DNA from: Burkholderia aenigmatica
Lineage (GTDB): Bacteria > Pseudomonadota > Gammaproteobacteria > Burkholderiales > Burkholderiaceae
Length of the DNA stretch: 64,000 nucleotides
Direction: 5' to 3'
Assembly (NCBI RefSeq): GCF_902499175.1
Contig: NZ_CABVQC010000013.1
Coordinates: forward strand, 62,001 to 126,000
Shown here: piece by piece, positions 7,843 to 19,053 of the stretch
Layout: the number at the start of each line of letters is the position of its first letter
Numbering within the stretch: the first letter of the stretch is position 1
Position numbers and translations under genes: made by a program
The notes under the pieces: model-generated
What the model was told of the DNA's origin: nothing
Databases searched by the model: none
What the model saw: only the letters and a program-made list of their open reading frames with translations

Positions 7843-8340
7843 TTATGCGGCGTCGACCGGTGCGGCGTCGGCGAACGCGCGCAACTCGTCGCCCGCGAGC
7901 CGGTAACGCACCCATTCGCTCTGCGGCGCCGCACCGACGCTCTCGTAGAAGCGGATCGCCGGCTCGTTCCAGTCGAGCACGCTCCACTCGAAACGCCCGC
8001 AGCCCGACTCCACCGCGATCCGCGCGAGCGCCTTCAAGAGCCGCAGCCCTGCGCCCGCGCCGCGAAAACGCGGCGATACATACAGATCCTCGAGATACAG
8101 CCCCTGCCGGGCGAGCCACGTCGAATACGAGAAGAAGTACACGGCGAAGCCGGCCGGCTCGCCGTCGACCTCGCAGATCAGCGCGCGCGCCGGCGAGCCT
8201 TCGCCGAACAGGCTGCGCTCGAGCGACGCGGGCGTCGCGATCACCTCGTGTTCCGCCTTCTCGTAGATGGCCAGCTCGGTAATGAAACGCAGGATCTGCG
8301 GCACGTCGGCGACGGTGGCGGAACGGATGTCGATTTGCAC
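7843..8340 (-). CDS. GNAT acetyltransferase, spermidine/spermine acetyltransferase-like
   Basis: A 165-residue GNAT-fold enzyme. The acetyl-CoA loop is RFRGAGAGLRLL. Strong similarity to diamine/spermidine acetyltransferases is visible in FITELAIYEKAEHEVIAT, YLEDLYVSPRFRGAGAG and WNEPAIRFYESVGA, which match SSAT in order and spacing. The expected reaction is acetyl-CoA-dependent N-acetylation of a polyamine or related amine; the true substrate is unproven. The start is GTG at 8340, with AGGAGG about ten bases upstream. It converges on hisP and is divergent from the LysR gene. Confidence 0.88.
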   Translation of the reverse strand: MQIDIRSATVADVPQILRFITELAIYEKAEHEVIATPASLERSLFGEGSPARALICEVDGEPAGFAVYFFSYSTWLARQGLYLEDLYVSPRFRGAGAGLRLLKALARIAVESGCGRFEWSVLDWNEPAIRFYESVGAAPQSEWVRYRLAGDELRAFADAAPVDAA

Positions 8341-8473
8341 GATTTGAGCCCTCCTACGGCCCGGACTTGAAACGGAAAGCGGCGCCGCGCACCCGCGCTG
8401 GCGCCAATCAGATCGTCATGCTACGTTCATGCTGCTCCTGCAGGAAGTGCAGTTTCTTCATCCAGACCTGAAC

Positions 8474-9400
8474 ATGATGCATCCCGATCTGCGCCGCCTC
8501 GACCTGAACCTGCTGCTCGTGTTCGACGCGCTGTACCGCCACCGGTCCGTCGCCGCGGCCGCGCACGAGCTCGCGTTGAGCCCGTCCGCCCTGAGTCACG
8601 CGCTCGCGCGGCTGCGCGACGCGATCGGCGATGCGCTGTTCGTGCGCCTCGGCAACGAGATGCAGCCGACCGTGCGCGCCGACGACATCGCCACCTGGGC
8701 CGGCGACGCGCTCGACGCGATGTCGAAGGGGCTCGCCCGCGCGCGCCGCTTCGATCCCGCGCAAAGCGACCGCACGTTCGTGTTCGCAGCGACCGACTAC
8801 ACGGCGTTCGCGGTGCTGCCGGCATTTCTCGCGCGTATCCAGCATGTCGCGCCACAGTTGCGGATCCGCGTCGTGCATTCCGACCGGAAGATCTCGGTCG
8901 ACGAACTCGCGGCCGGCCGCATCGATTTCGCGCTCGGCTATCACGAGGAATCGGCGGCCGACGCGCCGGGCATCGAGGACTTCGACTGGTTCTCCGACGA
9001 CTACGTCGTGATCGCGAGCGCCACGCATCCGGACATCCACCGGCGGCTGACGCTCGACCAGTACCTGGCGGCGCGCCACGTGGTCGTCACGCCGTGGAAC
9101 GAGTCGCGCGGCGTCGTCGACCACGTGCTCGACCGGCTCGGCCTCGCGCGGCAGGTCGCCGTGCAGCTGCCGAGCGTGCTGGCCGCGCCGTTCGTGATCG
9201 CCGAATCTGCACTCCTGATGACCCTGCCGAACCGCGCCGCGCAGGCGCTGCGGCACGCGACGCCGATCCGCATCTTTCCCGCGCCGTTCGAGATCCCCCG
9301 CTACACCGTGAAGGTCTACTCGCACGCGAAGCATGCGCGCACCGATGCGCATCGCTGGATTCGCGCGCAGTTGCTCGACGCGAAGCCGGCCACCGCCTGA
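8474..9400 (+). CDS. LysR-family transcriptional regulator
   Basis: About 308 residues. The N-terminal winged HTH covers residues 5-65 (LRRLDLNLLLVFDALYRHRS, then ALSPSALSHALARLRDAIGD). The C-terminal effector-binding domain has two alpha/beta lobes. The sequence after the HTH resembles the NodD/SyrM-like branch. The start was set at MMHPDLRR (8474, or 8477); a longer frame from 8429 adds residues before the usual family start. Its target is not evident: the nearest genes are the divergent acetyltransferase and the downstream porin. Confidence 0.88.
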   Translation: MMHPDLRRLDLNLLLVFDALYRHRSVAAAAHELALSPSALSHALARLRDAIGDALFVRLGNEMQPTVRADDIATWAGDALDAMSKGLARARRFDPAQSDRTFVFAATDYTAFAVLPAFLARIQHVAPQLRIRVVHSDRKISVDELAAGRIDFALGYHEESAADAPGIEDFDWFSDDYVVIASATHPDIHRRLTLDQYLAARHVVVTPWNESRGVVDHVLDRLGLARQVAVQLPSVLAAPFVIAESALLMTLPNRAAQALRHATPIRIFPAPFEIPRYTVKVYSHAKHARTDAHRWIRAQLLDAKPATA

Positions 9401-9966
9401 CCGGCACACGTTGGCACACCGCGCTGCGCGTTGCCGGGCAAGCGCTACAGGCAGCGGCCGGCGACGTCCGGCAGCCGCCCCGACATTACGAAATACCTAC
9501 CAATTTCTCGCATTTGGCGCTTACGCCCGCGCGCCCCGCAACGTCAATAGTGGCAATCCTTGACCCCTGTTTGTGAAATTCGTGTCTCCCTTGCGGGACA
9601 AGGGTTTTCCGTTAATTGCAAACCCTTGCCCCACCTGTTGCGCACCGTGTTGCATGGCAATTTGACGACAGGTGTTAGTCAAACAACGATTTCCATCGCC
9701 ACAAAATTGTATTTTTGCTAAATTAGTAACCAAAGTAGCAAAACGAAGTTCGTGAAATGTAGTTTAGCTTCACGACACTACAAGGAGACCCCGCAGGCCG
9801 ACCCGGCTGCGCGGGACCGCTCAACGGTCTTCCGTCCGCTTGCCCGCGTGCTGCGCTTACCGGCCCTGCACGAGGTCTCCCTGGTTATCCCGCTTTTGCC
9901 CGGCGCTCGCGCTCCGGGCATCTCGTGCAGTCTGGGTTGACTTTTTGACAGGGTATGGAGGAGATG
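9401..9966. promoter_or_regulatory. Long regulatory region upstream of porin gene
   Basis: This 566-bp region has no credible gene. A short hairpin CCCTTG-CGGGA-CAAGGG with TTTT (9588-9608) may end the LysR transcript. An AT-rich block follows, with the inverted repeats TTTGAC-N11-GTCAAA (9661-9683) and CGTGAA-N12-TTCACG (9751-9774). A large structured element (9866-9930) then sits about 36 nt before the porin start. The layout suggests operator sites followed by a folded 5' leader. Confidence 0.5.
9866..9930 (+). promoter_or_regulatory. Structured 5' leader of porin mRNA
   Basis: CTGCACGAG (9866-9874) is perfectly complementary to CTCGTGCAG (9922-9930). Inside it GCCCGG (9898-9903) pairs with CCGGGC (9914-9919). 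This gives a two-stem structure ending 36 nt before the start codon. It has no T run, so a role in mRNA stability or translation control is more likely than termination. Confidence 0.45.
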
Positions 9967-11043
9967 ATGAAGAAAGCTTTGGTCGCGGCCGCGCTGATGG
10001 CTGCTGGGGTGGTGACGGCGCACGCGCAGAGCAGCGTCACGCTGTATGGCCGCCTGGATGCCGGCATCGAGTACATGAACGGCCTGCAAAACGGCCACCA
10101 AGTGCGCGCGGAAAGCGGCGACTGGGGCACGAGCCTCTGGGGCTTGAAGGGCACCGAGGACATCGGCGGCGGCAACAAGGTCCTGTTCCACCTCGAAGGC
10201 GCGTTCAACACGATGACGGGCGGCTTCAGCGGCTCGATCTGGGATCGTTATGCGACGGTCGGCATCTCCAACGACCGCTACGGTACGCTGCTGTTGGGTC
10301 GCGAGCTCGCGATCGCCAACGGCGTGTGGGACTTCGACCCGTTCGGCCAGTCGGCCTGGTCGACGGCATCGCTGGTTCGCGGCCGCAACTGGAACAAGAC
10401 CAGCAACAACGTGTCGTACCAGTCGCCGCAGTTCTACGGCCTCGACTTCTACGGCCAGTTCTCGTTCTCGAACTCGACCAGCTTCAACGGCAACACGACG
10501 GCCGGCCAACCGGGCCGTGCAGCCGGCGCACAGGTCACCTATACGAATTCGCTGTTCCAGTTGCGCGGCATCTACGACGAAACGCGCGACAGCAACGGCC
10601 GCTTCTCGGACGTGTTCAACTACTCGCGTGAATACTTCGCGGGCGTGAACGTGTTCCTCGGCCAGTTCAAGGTGCAAGCGGCCTACCAGGCATCGCGCGC
10701 GGACGGCAGCGGCGGCCCGGCAGTGAACGCCGGCGTGACGGGCACCCAGCAGGTCTGGGGCGGCGTGACGTGGCAGGCAACGCCGGCAGCGGCGCTGATC
10801 GCGGCCGTGTATCACGTGAACGCGAACCACGGCGGCGGCAACGCGAACATCTACACGGTCGGCGGCTCGTACAACATCTCGAAGCGCACGCTGTTCGACC
10901 TGCAGGTCGCGACGGTGCGCAACAGCAAGAACGCCAACTTCGGCCTGAACGCGAACGGCGCCGGTACGGCCGTGTCGACGGGCAACCCGAATCCGGGCGG
11001 CAGCCAGACCGGCGTCTACGCGGGTATCCAGCACCTGTTCTGA
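9967..11043 (+). CDS. Outer-membrane general porin (Burkholderia type)
   Basis: A 358-residue trimeric beta-barrel porin. The signal peptide MKKALVAAALMAAGVVTAHA precedes the mature start QSSVTLYGRLDAGIEY, standard for betaproteobacterial porins. The protein ends in the expected terminal Phe (GIQHLF), recognised by the Bam machinery. Loop 3 constriction-type residues lie around the segment GRELAIANGVWDFDPFGQ. A GGAGGAG ribosome binding site at 9957-9963 favours ATG 9967, though 9964 is also possible. It is a single-gene unit with a strong terminator and a long structured leader. Confidence 0.92.
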   Translation: MKKALVAAALMAAGVVTAHAQSSVTLYGRLDAGIEYMNGLQNGHQVRAESGDWGTSLWGLKGTEDIGGGNKVLFHLEGAFNTMTGGFSGSIWDRYATVGISNDRYGTLLLGRELAIANGVWDFDPFGQSAWSTASLVRGRNWNKTSNNVSYQSPQFYGLDFYGQFSFSNSTSFNGNTTAGQPGRAAGAQVTYTNSLFQLRGIYDETRDSNGRFSDVFNYSREYFAGVNVFLGQFKVQAAYQASRADGSGGPAVNAGVTGTQQVWGGVTWQATPAAALIAAVYHVNANHGGGNANIYTVGGSYNISKRTLFDLQVATVRNSKNANFGLNANGAGTAVSTGNPNPGGSQTGVYAGIQHLF

Positions 11044-11107
11044 TCAGGCGCCGTTCTCAAAGAATCGATTCAACGACGTTTTCCACGCTGCTGCGAGAGG
11101 CGCGTAT

Positions 11108-11143
11108 CGGTGCGGTACCCAACCGGGTATCGCACCGTTTTTT
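11108..11143 (+). terminator. Rho-independent terminator of porin gene
   Basis: A 13-bp stem (11108-11120 with 11125-11137, one G-T pair), loop AACC, followed by six T. Confidence 0.92.
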
Positions 11144-11179
11144 ATTGGTGGGCCTAGGGCCCATCGACGAATACGGTGC

Positions 11180-13308
<2,129 letters not shown>

Positions 13309-13391
13309 GGCGGGATCGGCGCAGCCTGGCGGCGCGCCCTGAACGGCTGACGAAATCGTCCCGGTGCGGGCCGCGCAGGCCGTCGCATCCG

Positions 13392-14597
13392 GTGACACAG
13401 AACAGTACGGATTCACGCTTGAAACACGAACGCATCGATTATCGCACGGGCATCCTGTCGTCCCCCGCGGAGGTGCCGGCCGACGAATGGAACGCGCTGC
13501 TCGCCCGCGACGCGCAGCCGACGCCCTTCCTGCGCCACGAATTCCTCGACGCGCTGCACATCGCGCGCTGCGCGGTCGACGATACCGGCTGGTCGCCGCA
13601 CTTCGTCACGCTGACCGACGAGCGCACCGGCCGCCTCGCGGCTGCCGCACCCGTCTACGCGAAGCAGCATTCGTACGGCGAATACGTGTTCGACTGGGCC
13701 TGGGCCGACGCGTACCAGCGCAACGACCTGCCCTACTACCCGAAGCTGCTGTGCGCGGTGCCGTTCACGCCGGTGCAGGGCACGCGCCTGCTCGCGGCCG
13801 ACGACGACGCGCGCCGCCGGCTCGCGGCCACGCTGCTCGCGTTCGCCGAGCAGAGCGACGTGTCGTCGCTGCACGTGCTGTTCCCGACCGGCGACGAAGC
13901 GGCGCTGCTCGAATCGATGGGGATGATGCTGCGTGAAGGTGTGCAGTTCCACTGGATCAACGACGGCTACCGTCACTTCGACGATTTCCTCGGCACGCTC
14001 GAGCAGAAGAAGCGCAAGAACATCCGCGCGGAGCGGCGCAAGGTGCACGACGCGGGCGTGACGTTCCGCCGGCTGACCGGCGACCAGATCACCGACGCCG
14101 ACTGGCGCTTCTTCTCGCGCTGCTACCGGCAGACCTATCGCGAACACTATTCGAGCCCGTACCTGAACCTCGATTTCTTCCGCACGATCGGCGCGACGAT
14201 GCCCGAGAACCTGCTGCTCGTGATCGCGGAAGCCGGCGGCCAGCCGATCGCGAGTGCGCTCGCCGTCTACCGGCGCGGCGAACGCGGCGGCGGCACGCTG
14301 TACGGCCGCTACTGGGGTGCGGTCGAACAGGTGCCGTGCCTGCATTTCGAAACGGCCTATTACCAGTTGCTCGAATTCTGCATCGAGGCCGGGCTCGACA
14401 CGTTCGAAGGCGGCGCGCAGGGCGAACACAAGCTCGCGCGCGGCTTCCTGCCGACCGTCACGCACTCCGCGCACTGGCTCGCGCACCCGGCGTTCTCGGA
14501 CGCCGTCGCGCGCTTTCTCGAACGCGAGACCGACCATATCCACGCGTACGTCGACGAATTGCGCGAACACGATCCGTTTCGGCGCGGCACCGCGTAG
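13392..14597 (+). CDS. FemAB/GNAT-type protein (COG3146 family)
   Basis: About 401 residues, soluble, of the family annotated as peptidoglycan-related or GNAT-fold acyltransferases (DUF482, COG3146). Recognisable segments are PFLRHEFLDAL near the start, KKRKNIRAERRKV (about 212-224), and near the C terminus LYGRYWGAVEQVPCLHFETAYYQ read in parts, then FEGGAQGEHKLARGF. The family's two GNAT-like halves are related to FemX/FemA-type aminoacyl transferases; substrate unknown. The start is uncertain: GTG 13392 opens the frame, TTG 13419 is an alternative, and neither has a clear ribosome binding site. It is divergent from nadE with an 83-bp gap. Confidence 0.83.
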   Translation: MTQNSTDSRLKHERIDYRTGILSSPAEVPADEWNALLARDAQPTPFLRHEFLDALHIARCAVDDTGWSPHFVTLTDERTGRLAAAAPVYAKQHSYGEYVFDWAWADAYQRNDLPYYPKLLCAVPFTPVQGTRLLAADDDARRRLAATLLAFAEQSDVSSLHVLFPTGDEAALLESMGMMLREGVQFHWINDGYRHFDDFLGTLEQKKRKNIRAERRKVHDAGVTFRRLTGDQITDADWRFFSRCYRQTYREHYSSPYLNLDFFRTIGATMPENLLLVIAEAGGQPIASALAVYRRGERGGGTLYGRYWGAVEQVPCLHFETAYYQLLEFCIEAGLDTFEGGAQGEHKLARGFLPTVTHSAHWLAHPAFSDAVARFLERETDHIHAYVDELREHDPFRRGTA

Positions 14598-14613
14598 CGT
14601 CATCACGCCCACC

Positions 14614-14651
14614 GGCTTGCGGCGAGACCACGATCGGCCTCGCCGCAAGCC
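14614..14651. terminator. Hairpin between convergent COG3146 and GH3 genes
   Basis: A perfect 13-bp stem (14614-14626 with 14639-14651) with a 12-nt loop and no T run. It is placed between convergent genes and may terminate both weakly. Confidence 0.55.
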
Positions 14652-14668
14652 ATACGGCCGCGTCAGGG

Positions 14669-16918
14669 TCAGTGCGCAGCGAGCGTCACCGTCTGCGACA
14701 ACGCCTGCGGATCGCGCGACGAAGCGGCCACCGACAGCCCGTAGCTGCCCGCCGCGATCCGCCACGCATGCGCATTCGCATCCCAGACCGCAAAGCGCTG
14801 CGCCGGCACCGCGACGCTGACGGTACGCGCCTCGCCCGGCTGCAGCGCAACCTTGGTCCAGCCGACGAGCCGCTTCGGCGGCTCGCCGAGCGACGCAGGC
14901 AGCGCCGCGTAGATCTGCACCGTCTGCGCCCCGGCCCGCGCGCCCGTATTCTTCACCGTCACGCCGACCGTCACGTTGCCCGCTGCATCGGCCTGCGCGG
15001 ACATCGCCGACAAACCATACGTCGTGTACGACAGCCCGTAGCCGAACGGGAACAACGGCTCGATCGCCTTCGCGTCGAACCAGCGATAGCCGTACGCGAG
15101 CCCTTCCGCATAGACGGTCTGCGTGCGCGCCGGATCGATCGTCGCCTGCGGCAGGTCGGCCTCCTGCTTCGGGAACGTCAGCGGCAGCCGGCCCGACGGG
15201 TTTGCATCGCCGAACAACAGGTCGGCGATCGCCTGACCGCCCTGCGCGCCCGGATACCACGCTTCGAGCACACCATGCACGTTCGCGAGCCACGGCATCA
15301 GCACGGGGCTGCCGTTCTCGAGCACGACGATCACGCGCTTCGCCTTCGCCGCGACGGCCGCGATGAGCGCGTTCTGGTCGTACCGCTGGTTGTACGGATC
15401 GGCCTTCGCATCAGGCAGCGACAGGCTCGCGAGGTCGAGCCCTTCCGTCTGCCACTGCGTCGCGAACACGATCGCGACATCGGCCTGCGCGGCCGCGCTC
15501 GCCGCGGCATTCGCGTCGGTCCCGTCGAGATAGCTGACCGACGCGTTCGGCGCCTTCGCGCGAATCGCCGCAAGCGGCGCGGACTTGTACCAGGTCGCAC
15601 AGCCGCCGAACAGCATGTCGGCCGGTTGCTGGCAGGTCGTCACCGCATTGCCGTCGATCGCCGGCACCGCGCCCGAGCCGCCGCCCGACAGCACGCCCGC
15701 GTCCGCATGCCCGCCGATCACGACGACCGACTTCAGCGCGCCGGCCACCAGCGGCAGCACCGGCTGCGCATCGCCCGGCACGGCCGCGTTCTTCAGCAGT
15801 ACCGCGGATTGCCGCGCGATCGCGAGCGCATCGGCGTTGCCGGCCGCTTCGTCGATCGCGCCGCCCGGCTTCGGCGGCGCGTCCATCACGCCGATGCGGA
15901 TCAGCGTGCGCAGCTTGCGCTGCACCATGTCGTTCAGCCGCGCGGCCGACACGCTGCCCGCCTGCAGCGCGGCACGCAGCTTCGTGTTGAAGAACGAGCC
16001 GAGCGGCGCGTTGTTGTCGTCCGCCGCGCCCGGCTCTTCCTCGTCGAGCCCCGCCTGCACGGCCGCGACCGTCGAATGCGTCGCACCCCAGTCCGACTGC
16101 ACGACGCCCTTGAAGCCCCATTCGTTCTTCAGCACCGTGGTCAGCAGATACGGGTTCTCGCACGCATACACACCGTTCAGCTTGTTGTACGAGCACATCA
16201 CGTTGCCCGGCTGGCCGTCCTTCACGCCGATCTCGAACGCGAGCAGTTCGGCCTCGCGCATGGTTCGCTCGTCGACGACCGAATCGATCGTCATCCGGTT
16301 GGTTTCCTGGTCGTTGAACGCGAAATGCTTGATCGTCGCGATCACCTTCTGCGCCTGCGTCGCCTGCGTGCGCGCGGCGCTCAGCGTGCCTGCCAGCACC
16401 GGATCCTCGCCCATGTATTCGAACGTGCGGCCGTTGCGCGGCTCGCGCGCGAGATTCACGCCGCCGCCGAGCCCTTCCGCGAAGCCGAGCGCGCGCAACT
16501 CGAGCGCGATGCGCGTGCCGTAGGTGCCGGCCAGCGCCGGGTCCCACGTCGCCGCGAGCGCGACCGGCGCGGGCAGCGCGGTCACGCGCGCGTTCTTCAC
16601 GTTCACGCCGCCTGCCGAATCGGCACTGCTGACGGCCGGAATGCCGAGCCGCGGCACGCCCGGGATGTAGCTCGCGCCGTTCAGCGCGTCGGCCGGAAAC
16701 GGGCCGCCCATGTCGAGCGCGGGCATGCCCGTGCCGTGTACGAGCTGCAGCTTCTCGTCGGTCGTCAGTTGCGCGACGAGCGCGGCTGCGCGCTGGTCGG
16801 CCGCGGCATCGGGGTCGGCCGGGCCTGCGTGAATGTCGTCGCCGCCGCACGACGCGAGCAGCACCGTGAGCGTGCACGCGGACGCAATCGTCGAACACCG
16901 GAACAGCGAAGTTTTCAT
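14669..16918 (-). CDS. GH3 beta-glucosidase-like lipoprotein
   Basis: A 749-residue glycoside hydrolase family 3 protein. The N-terminal signal ends in the lipobox LASC with Cys24, so it is probably a lipid-anchored envelope enzyme. The GH3 N-terminal barrel carries KHFAFND (197-203) and the catalytic nucleophile Asp276 in VVQSDWG. The C-terminal sandwich domain and a fibronectin-III-like domain follow (YGYRWFDAK, FPFGYGLSYTTY). It should hydrolyse beta-glucosides or related oligosaccharides. AGGAGGA precedes the ATG at 16918. It is divergent from an AraC regulator across 151 bp, which suggests control by it. Confidence 0.9.
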   Translation of the reverse strand: MKTSLFRCSTIASACTLTVLLASCGGDDIHAGPADPDAAADQRAAALVAQLTTDEKLQLVHGTGMPALDMGGPFPADALNGASYIPGVPRLGIPAVSSADSAGGVNVKNARVTALPAPVALAATWDPALAGTYGTRIALELRALGFAEGLGGGVNLAREPRNGRTFEYMGEDPVLAGTLSAARTQATQAQKVIATIKHFAFNDQETNRMTIDSVVDERTMREAELLAFEIGVKDGQPGNVMCSYNKLNGVYACENPYLLTTVLKNEWGFKGVVQSDWGATHSTVAAVQAGLDEEEPGAADDNNAPLGSFFNTKLRAALQAGSVSAARLNDMVQRKLRTLIRIGVMDAPPKPGGAIDEAAGNADALAIARQSAVLLKNAAVPGDAQPVLPLVAGALKSVVVIGGHADAGVLSGGGSGAVPAIDGNAVTTCQQPADMLFGGCATWYKSAPLAAIRAKAPNASVSYLDGTDANAAASAAAQADVAIVFATQWQTEGLDLASLSLPDAKADPYNQRYDQNALIAAVAAKAKRVIVVLENGSPVLMPWLANVHGVLEAWYPGAQGGQAIADLLFGDANPSGRLPLTFPKQEADLPQATIDPARTQTVYAEGLAYGYRWFDAKAIEPLFPFGYGLSYTTYGLSAMSAQADAAGNVTVGVTVKNTGARAGAQTVQIYAALPASLGEPPKRLVGWTKVALQPGEARTVSVAVPAQRFAVWDANAHAWRIAAGSYGLSVAASSRDPQALSQTVTLAAH

Positions 16919-17069
16919 TGATCCTCCTGAATCGATCTGTTGTACTTGTCGCCACACTCCAGCGTCCGAGTCTAAAAATCGACCGGTCACCATGCTTGGC
17001 CGGCAGGAGCATGCGTTGACCTCTCGCAGCGGGGACAAACCCGAACGGCATGACGACAGGGAGACAGAC

Positions 17070-18104
17070 ATGGAGTTGCGACAGAAATCGGTATCCGTCC
17101 GGATCTACCGCTGGCTGTGCGAAGACGCGCGCGCGAACGGCATCGATCTCGCGCCGCTTTATGAGACGCTCGGCATCGGCCCGGCCGAGCTGGCGGACGA
17201 CACGCGACGCGTCGCGGGCGACCGGCACGTTGCCGCGATGCAGTTGACGAGCGAATGGCCGCTGTCGTGGCATCGCCCGCCGCCGCAGGCCGTGCCGTGG
17301 CTCGTGCCGTTCCCGGAACTCGCGGGCGTCACGTGCAACGCGGCGACGCTGCGCGACGCGTTGTACGGCTACCTGCACTATCGCGAACTGATCGGCAACG
17401 TCGACTGGGTCTTCGCGCACGACAACGGCGACGCGATCGCACTCGAATACGTGAACGAAGGAGACGGCCGGCACGACGGCAGCGCATTCGCCAACCTCGC
17501 GATCCTTGCGGCGCTCGCGCGCCTATACGATCCGCACGTGCGCATCGACGACGCCGCATTCGCCGGCCGCGCGTTCGCGCCCGCCGCCGTGTTGCGCGAC
17601 ATGCTCGGTGCGCCGGTGTCGTTCGACGCCGCGCACAACCGCCTCGTGCTGCGCTCCACGCGCTTCGACACGCCGTTCGAGCGCTACAACGCGCCGCTCG
17701 CCGGCATCCAGCGTCACGCGGCCGACACCGCACGCGAGCGCGTGCGCGCCCGCTCGACATTCGGCTCGTCGGTCGAGCAATGTGTGCGCGACTGGCTGCG
17801 CACGTCCGACGAAGTCGACGTGCCGGCCGACACGCTGATGGAGCACGTCTGCACGCGCTTCGCGATGTCGCGCTGGACGCTGCGCCGGCGGCTGCATCGC
17901 GAAGCGGTCGGATTTCATGCGCTCGTCGCACAGGCACGGCTCGGTGAAGCGCGCGACCTGCTGCTGAACACGCAACTGCCGATCGGCGAGATCGGCGTGC
18001 GGGTCGGCTTCCGCTCGACGAGCGCGTTCACGCGCTTCTTCACGCGTGAACTCGGTGCGGCGCCGAGCCGCTTCCGTGACGGACACGGCGATCGGTGGCG
18101 TTGA
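17070..18104 (+). CDS. AraC-family transcriptional regulator
   Basis: A 344-residue regulator. The N-terminal region (about 10-200) matches the AraC 'arabinose-binding' type domain (PF12625) seen in OruR/ArgR-like members rather than the cupin type. The C-terminal pair of HTH motifs is near 245-340, including the second motif IGEIGVRVGFRSTSAFTRFF. ATG 17070 follows AGGGAGA. The divergent GH3 gene is the most likely target; the effector is unknown. Confidence 0.9.
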   Translation: MELRQKSVSVRIYRWLCEDARANGIDLAPLYETLGIGPAELADDTRRVAGDRHVAAMQLTSEWPLSWHRPPPQAVPWLVPFPELAGVTCNAATLRDALYGYLHYRELIGNVDWVFAHDNGDAIALEYVNEGDGRHDGSAFANLAILAALARLYDPHVRIDDAAFAGRAFAPAAVLRDMLGAPVSFDAAHNRLVLRSTRFDTPFERYNAPLAGIQRHAADTARERVRARSTFGSSVEQCVRDWLRTSDEVDVPADTLMEHVCTRFAMSRWTLRRRLHREAVGFHALVAQARLGEARDLLLNTQLPIGEIGVRVGFRSTSAFTRFFTRELGAAPSRFRDGHGDRWR

Positions 18105-18153
18105 CGGGCGCTTTTTCTGAGACACTGGCGGCTTCGCATCCCGCCGCCCTGCC

Positions 18154-18999
18154 ATGTCCTGGTTTCTGTATCTGATCGAATGCGCCGACGACAGCGTCTA
18201 CACGGGCATCACGACCGACGTCGCCGCGCGCTTCGACGAGCACGCATCCGGCAAGGGCGCGCGCTACACGCGCTCGCGCAAGCCGCGTGCGGTGCTCGCG
18301 TCGTTTCCGCTGCCCGACCGGTCGAGCGCGTCGCGCGCCGAATACTGGGTGAAGCGGCTCACGGCGGCGCAGAAGCGGGAACTGGCCGCCGGGGTGCGAA
18401 CGCTGGAGTCGGTGCTGCCTGCCGTGGTGGCCGTCGATACGAGTGGCGATGCGGCCGGGTTGAAGAAGGTCGATGCGCGCGGGCGGAAGAAGGCGAAGGC
18501 GGAGAACGTCGAGCGCGCGGCGAAGACGGTTGAGACGGCGAAGACGGACAAAGGCACCAGGAAGGCCGGAAAGGCAGGGAAAGCCGAGAAGGTCGACAAG
18601 TCCGGAAAAGCTGCCAAGCCTCCCAAGGCAACAAAAGCCACACCGGTCGCGAAGCGCACGAAGCCGGACAGCGATGCGGTCGCAAGAAAGACTGCATCGC
18701 GCGACACCCCGGTAAAAAAGTACAAGCCGGCCGTGCCCGCTTCGTCGAAAGGAAAAACATCGGCAGCCAGCGGCAAACCCGCCACGAACGGACGCGAAGG
18801 CGCCTCGCCCGCACCGGCCCGCCGCCGCCCGTCTGCCTCGAAAGCAACCAAAGCCGCCGAGGCCATTGCGGCCTCCGTTGCCCCTCGCCGCGCGAAGCGC
18901 ACGAAGGACGCGCCGTCCACTGCCACGTCGCCAGCGTCCGTGCCCACCGCCGCGCGCAAACACCCGCCGCGCACAAAACAAAACCGCGCGGCCTCCTGA
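18154..18999 (+). CDS. GIY-YIG nuclease-domain protein with Lys/Ala-rich tail
   Basis: A 281-residue protein. Residues 2-85 are a GIY-YIG domain of the UPF0213/YhbQ type: YLIECADDSVYTGITTDVAA, then ARYTRSRKPRAVL and SRAEYWVKRLT. Family members are usually near 100 residues and end there. Here about 185 residues follow, made almost only of Lys, Ala, Thr, Ser, Pro, Arg and Gly, with no Cys, Trp or Phe, and with histone-H1-like runs such as KAGKAGKAEKVDKSGKAAK. The tail uses AAA, GGA and ACA codons more than neighbouring genes. The tail may bind DNA or RNA non-specifically. It ends inside a terminator hairpin. Confidence 0.87.
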   Translation: MSWFLYLIECADDSVYTGITTDVAARFDEHASGKGARYTRSRKPRAVLASFPLPDRSSASRAEYWVKRLTAAQKRELAAGVRTLESVLPAVVAVDTSGDAAGLKKVDARGRKKAKAENVERAAKTVETAKTDKGTRKAGKAGKAEKVDKSGKAAKPPKATKATPVAKRTKPDSDAVARKTASRDTPVKKYKPAVPASSKGKTSAASGKPATNGREGASPAPARRRPSASKATKAAEAIAASVAPRRAKRTKDAPSTATSPASVPTAARKHPPRTKQNRAAS

Positions 19000-19016
19000 G
19001 GAGACACGCGCGGTTT
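18981..19016. terminator. Bidirectional terminator overlapping GIY-YIG stop
   Basis: AAACCGCGCG (18981-18990) pairs perfectly with CGCGCGGTTT (19007-19016) around a 16-nt loop that includes the TGA stop. It sits between two convergent genes. Confidence 0.65.
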
Positions 19017-19053
19017 GCGTTTCGCACGAACCGGCCGTCGGCCGGTACGCCGC

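Noticed and set aside
9752..9940. A 62-codon leader ORF upstream of the porin
   Set aside because: It has no ribosome binding site, overlaps the inverted repeats and encodes a protein with no recognisable features.
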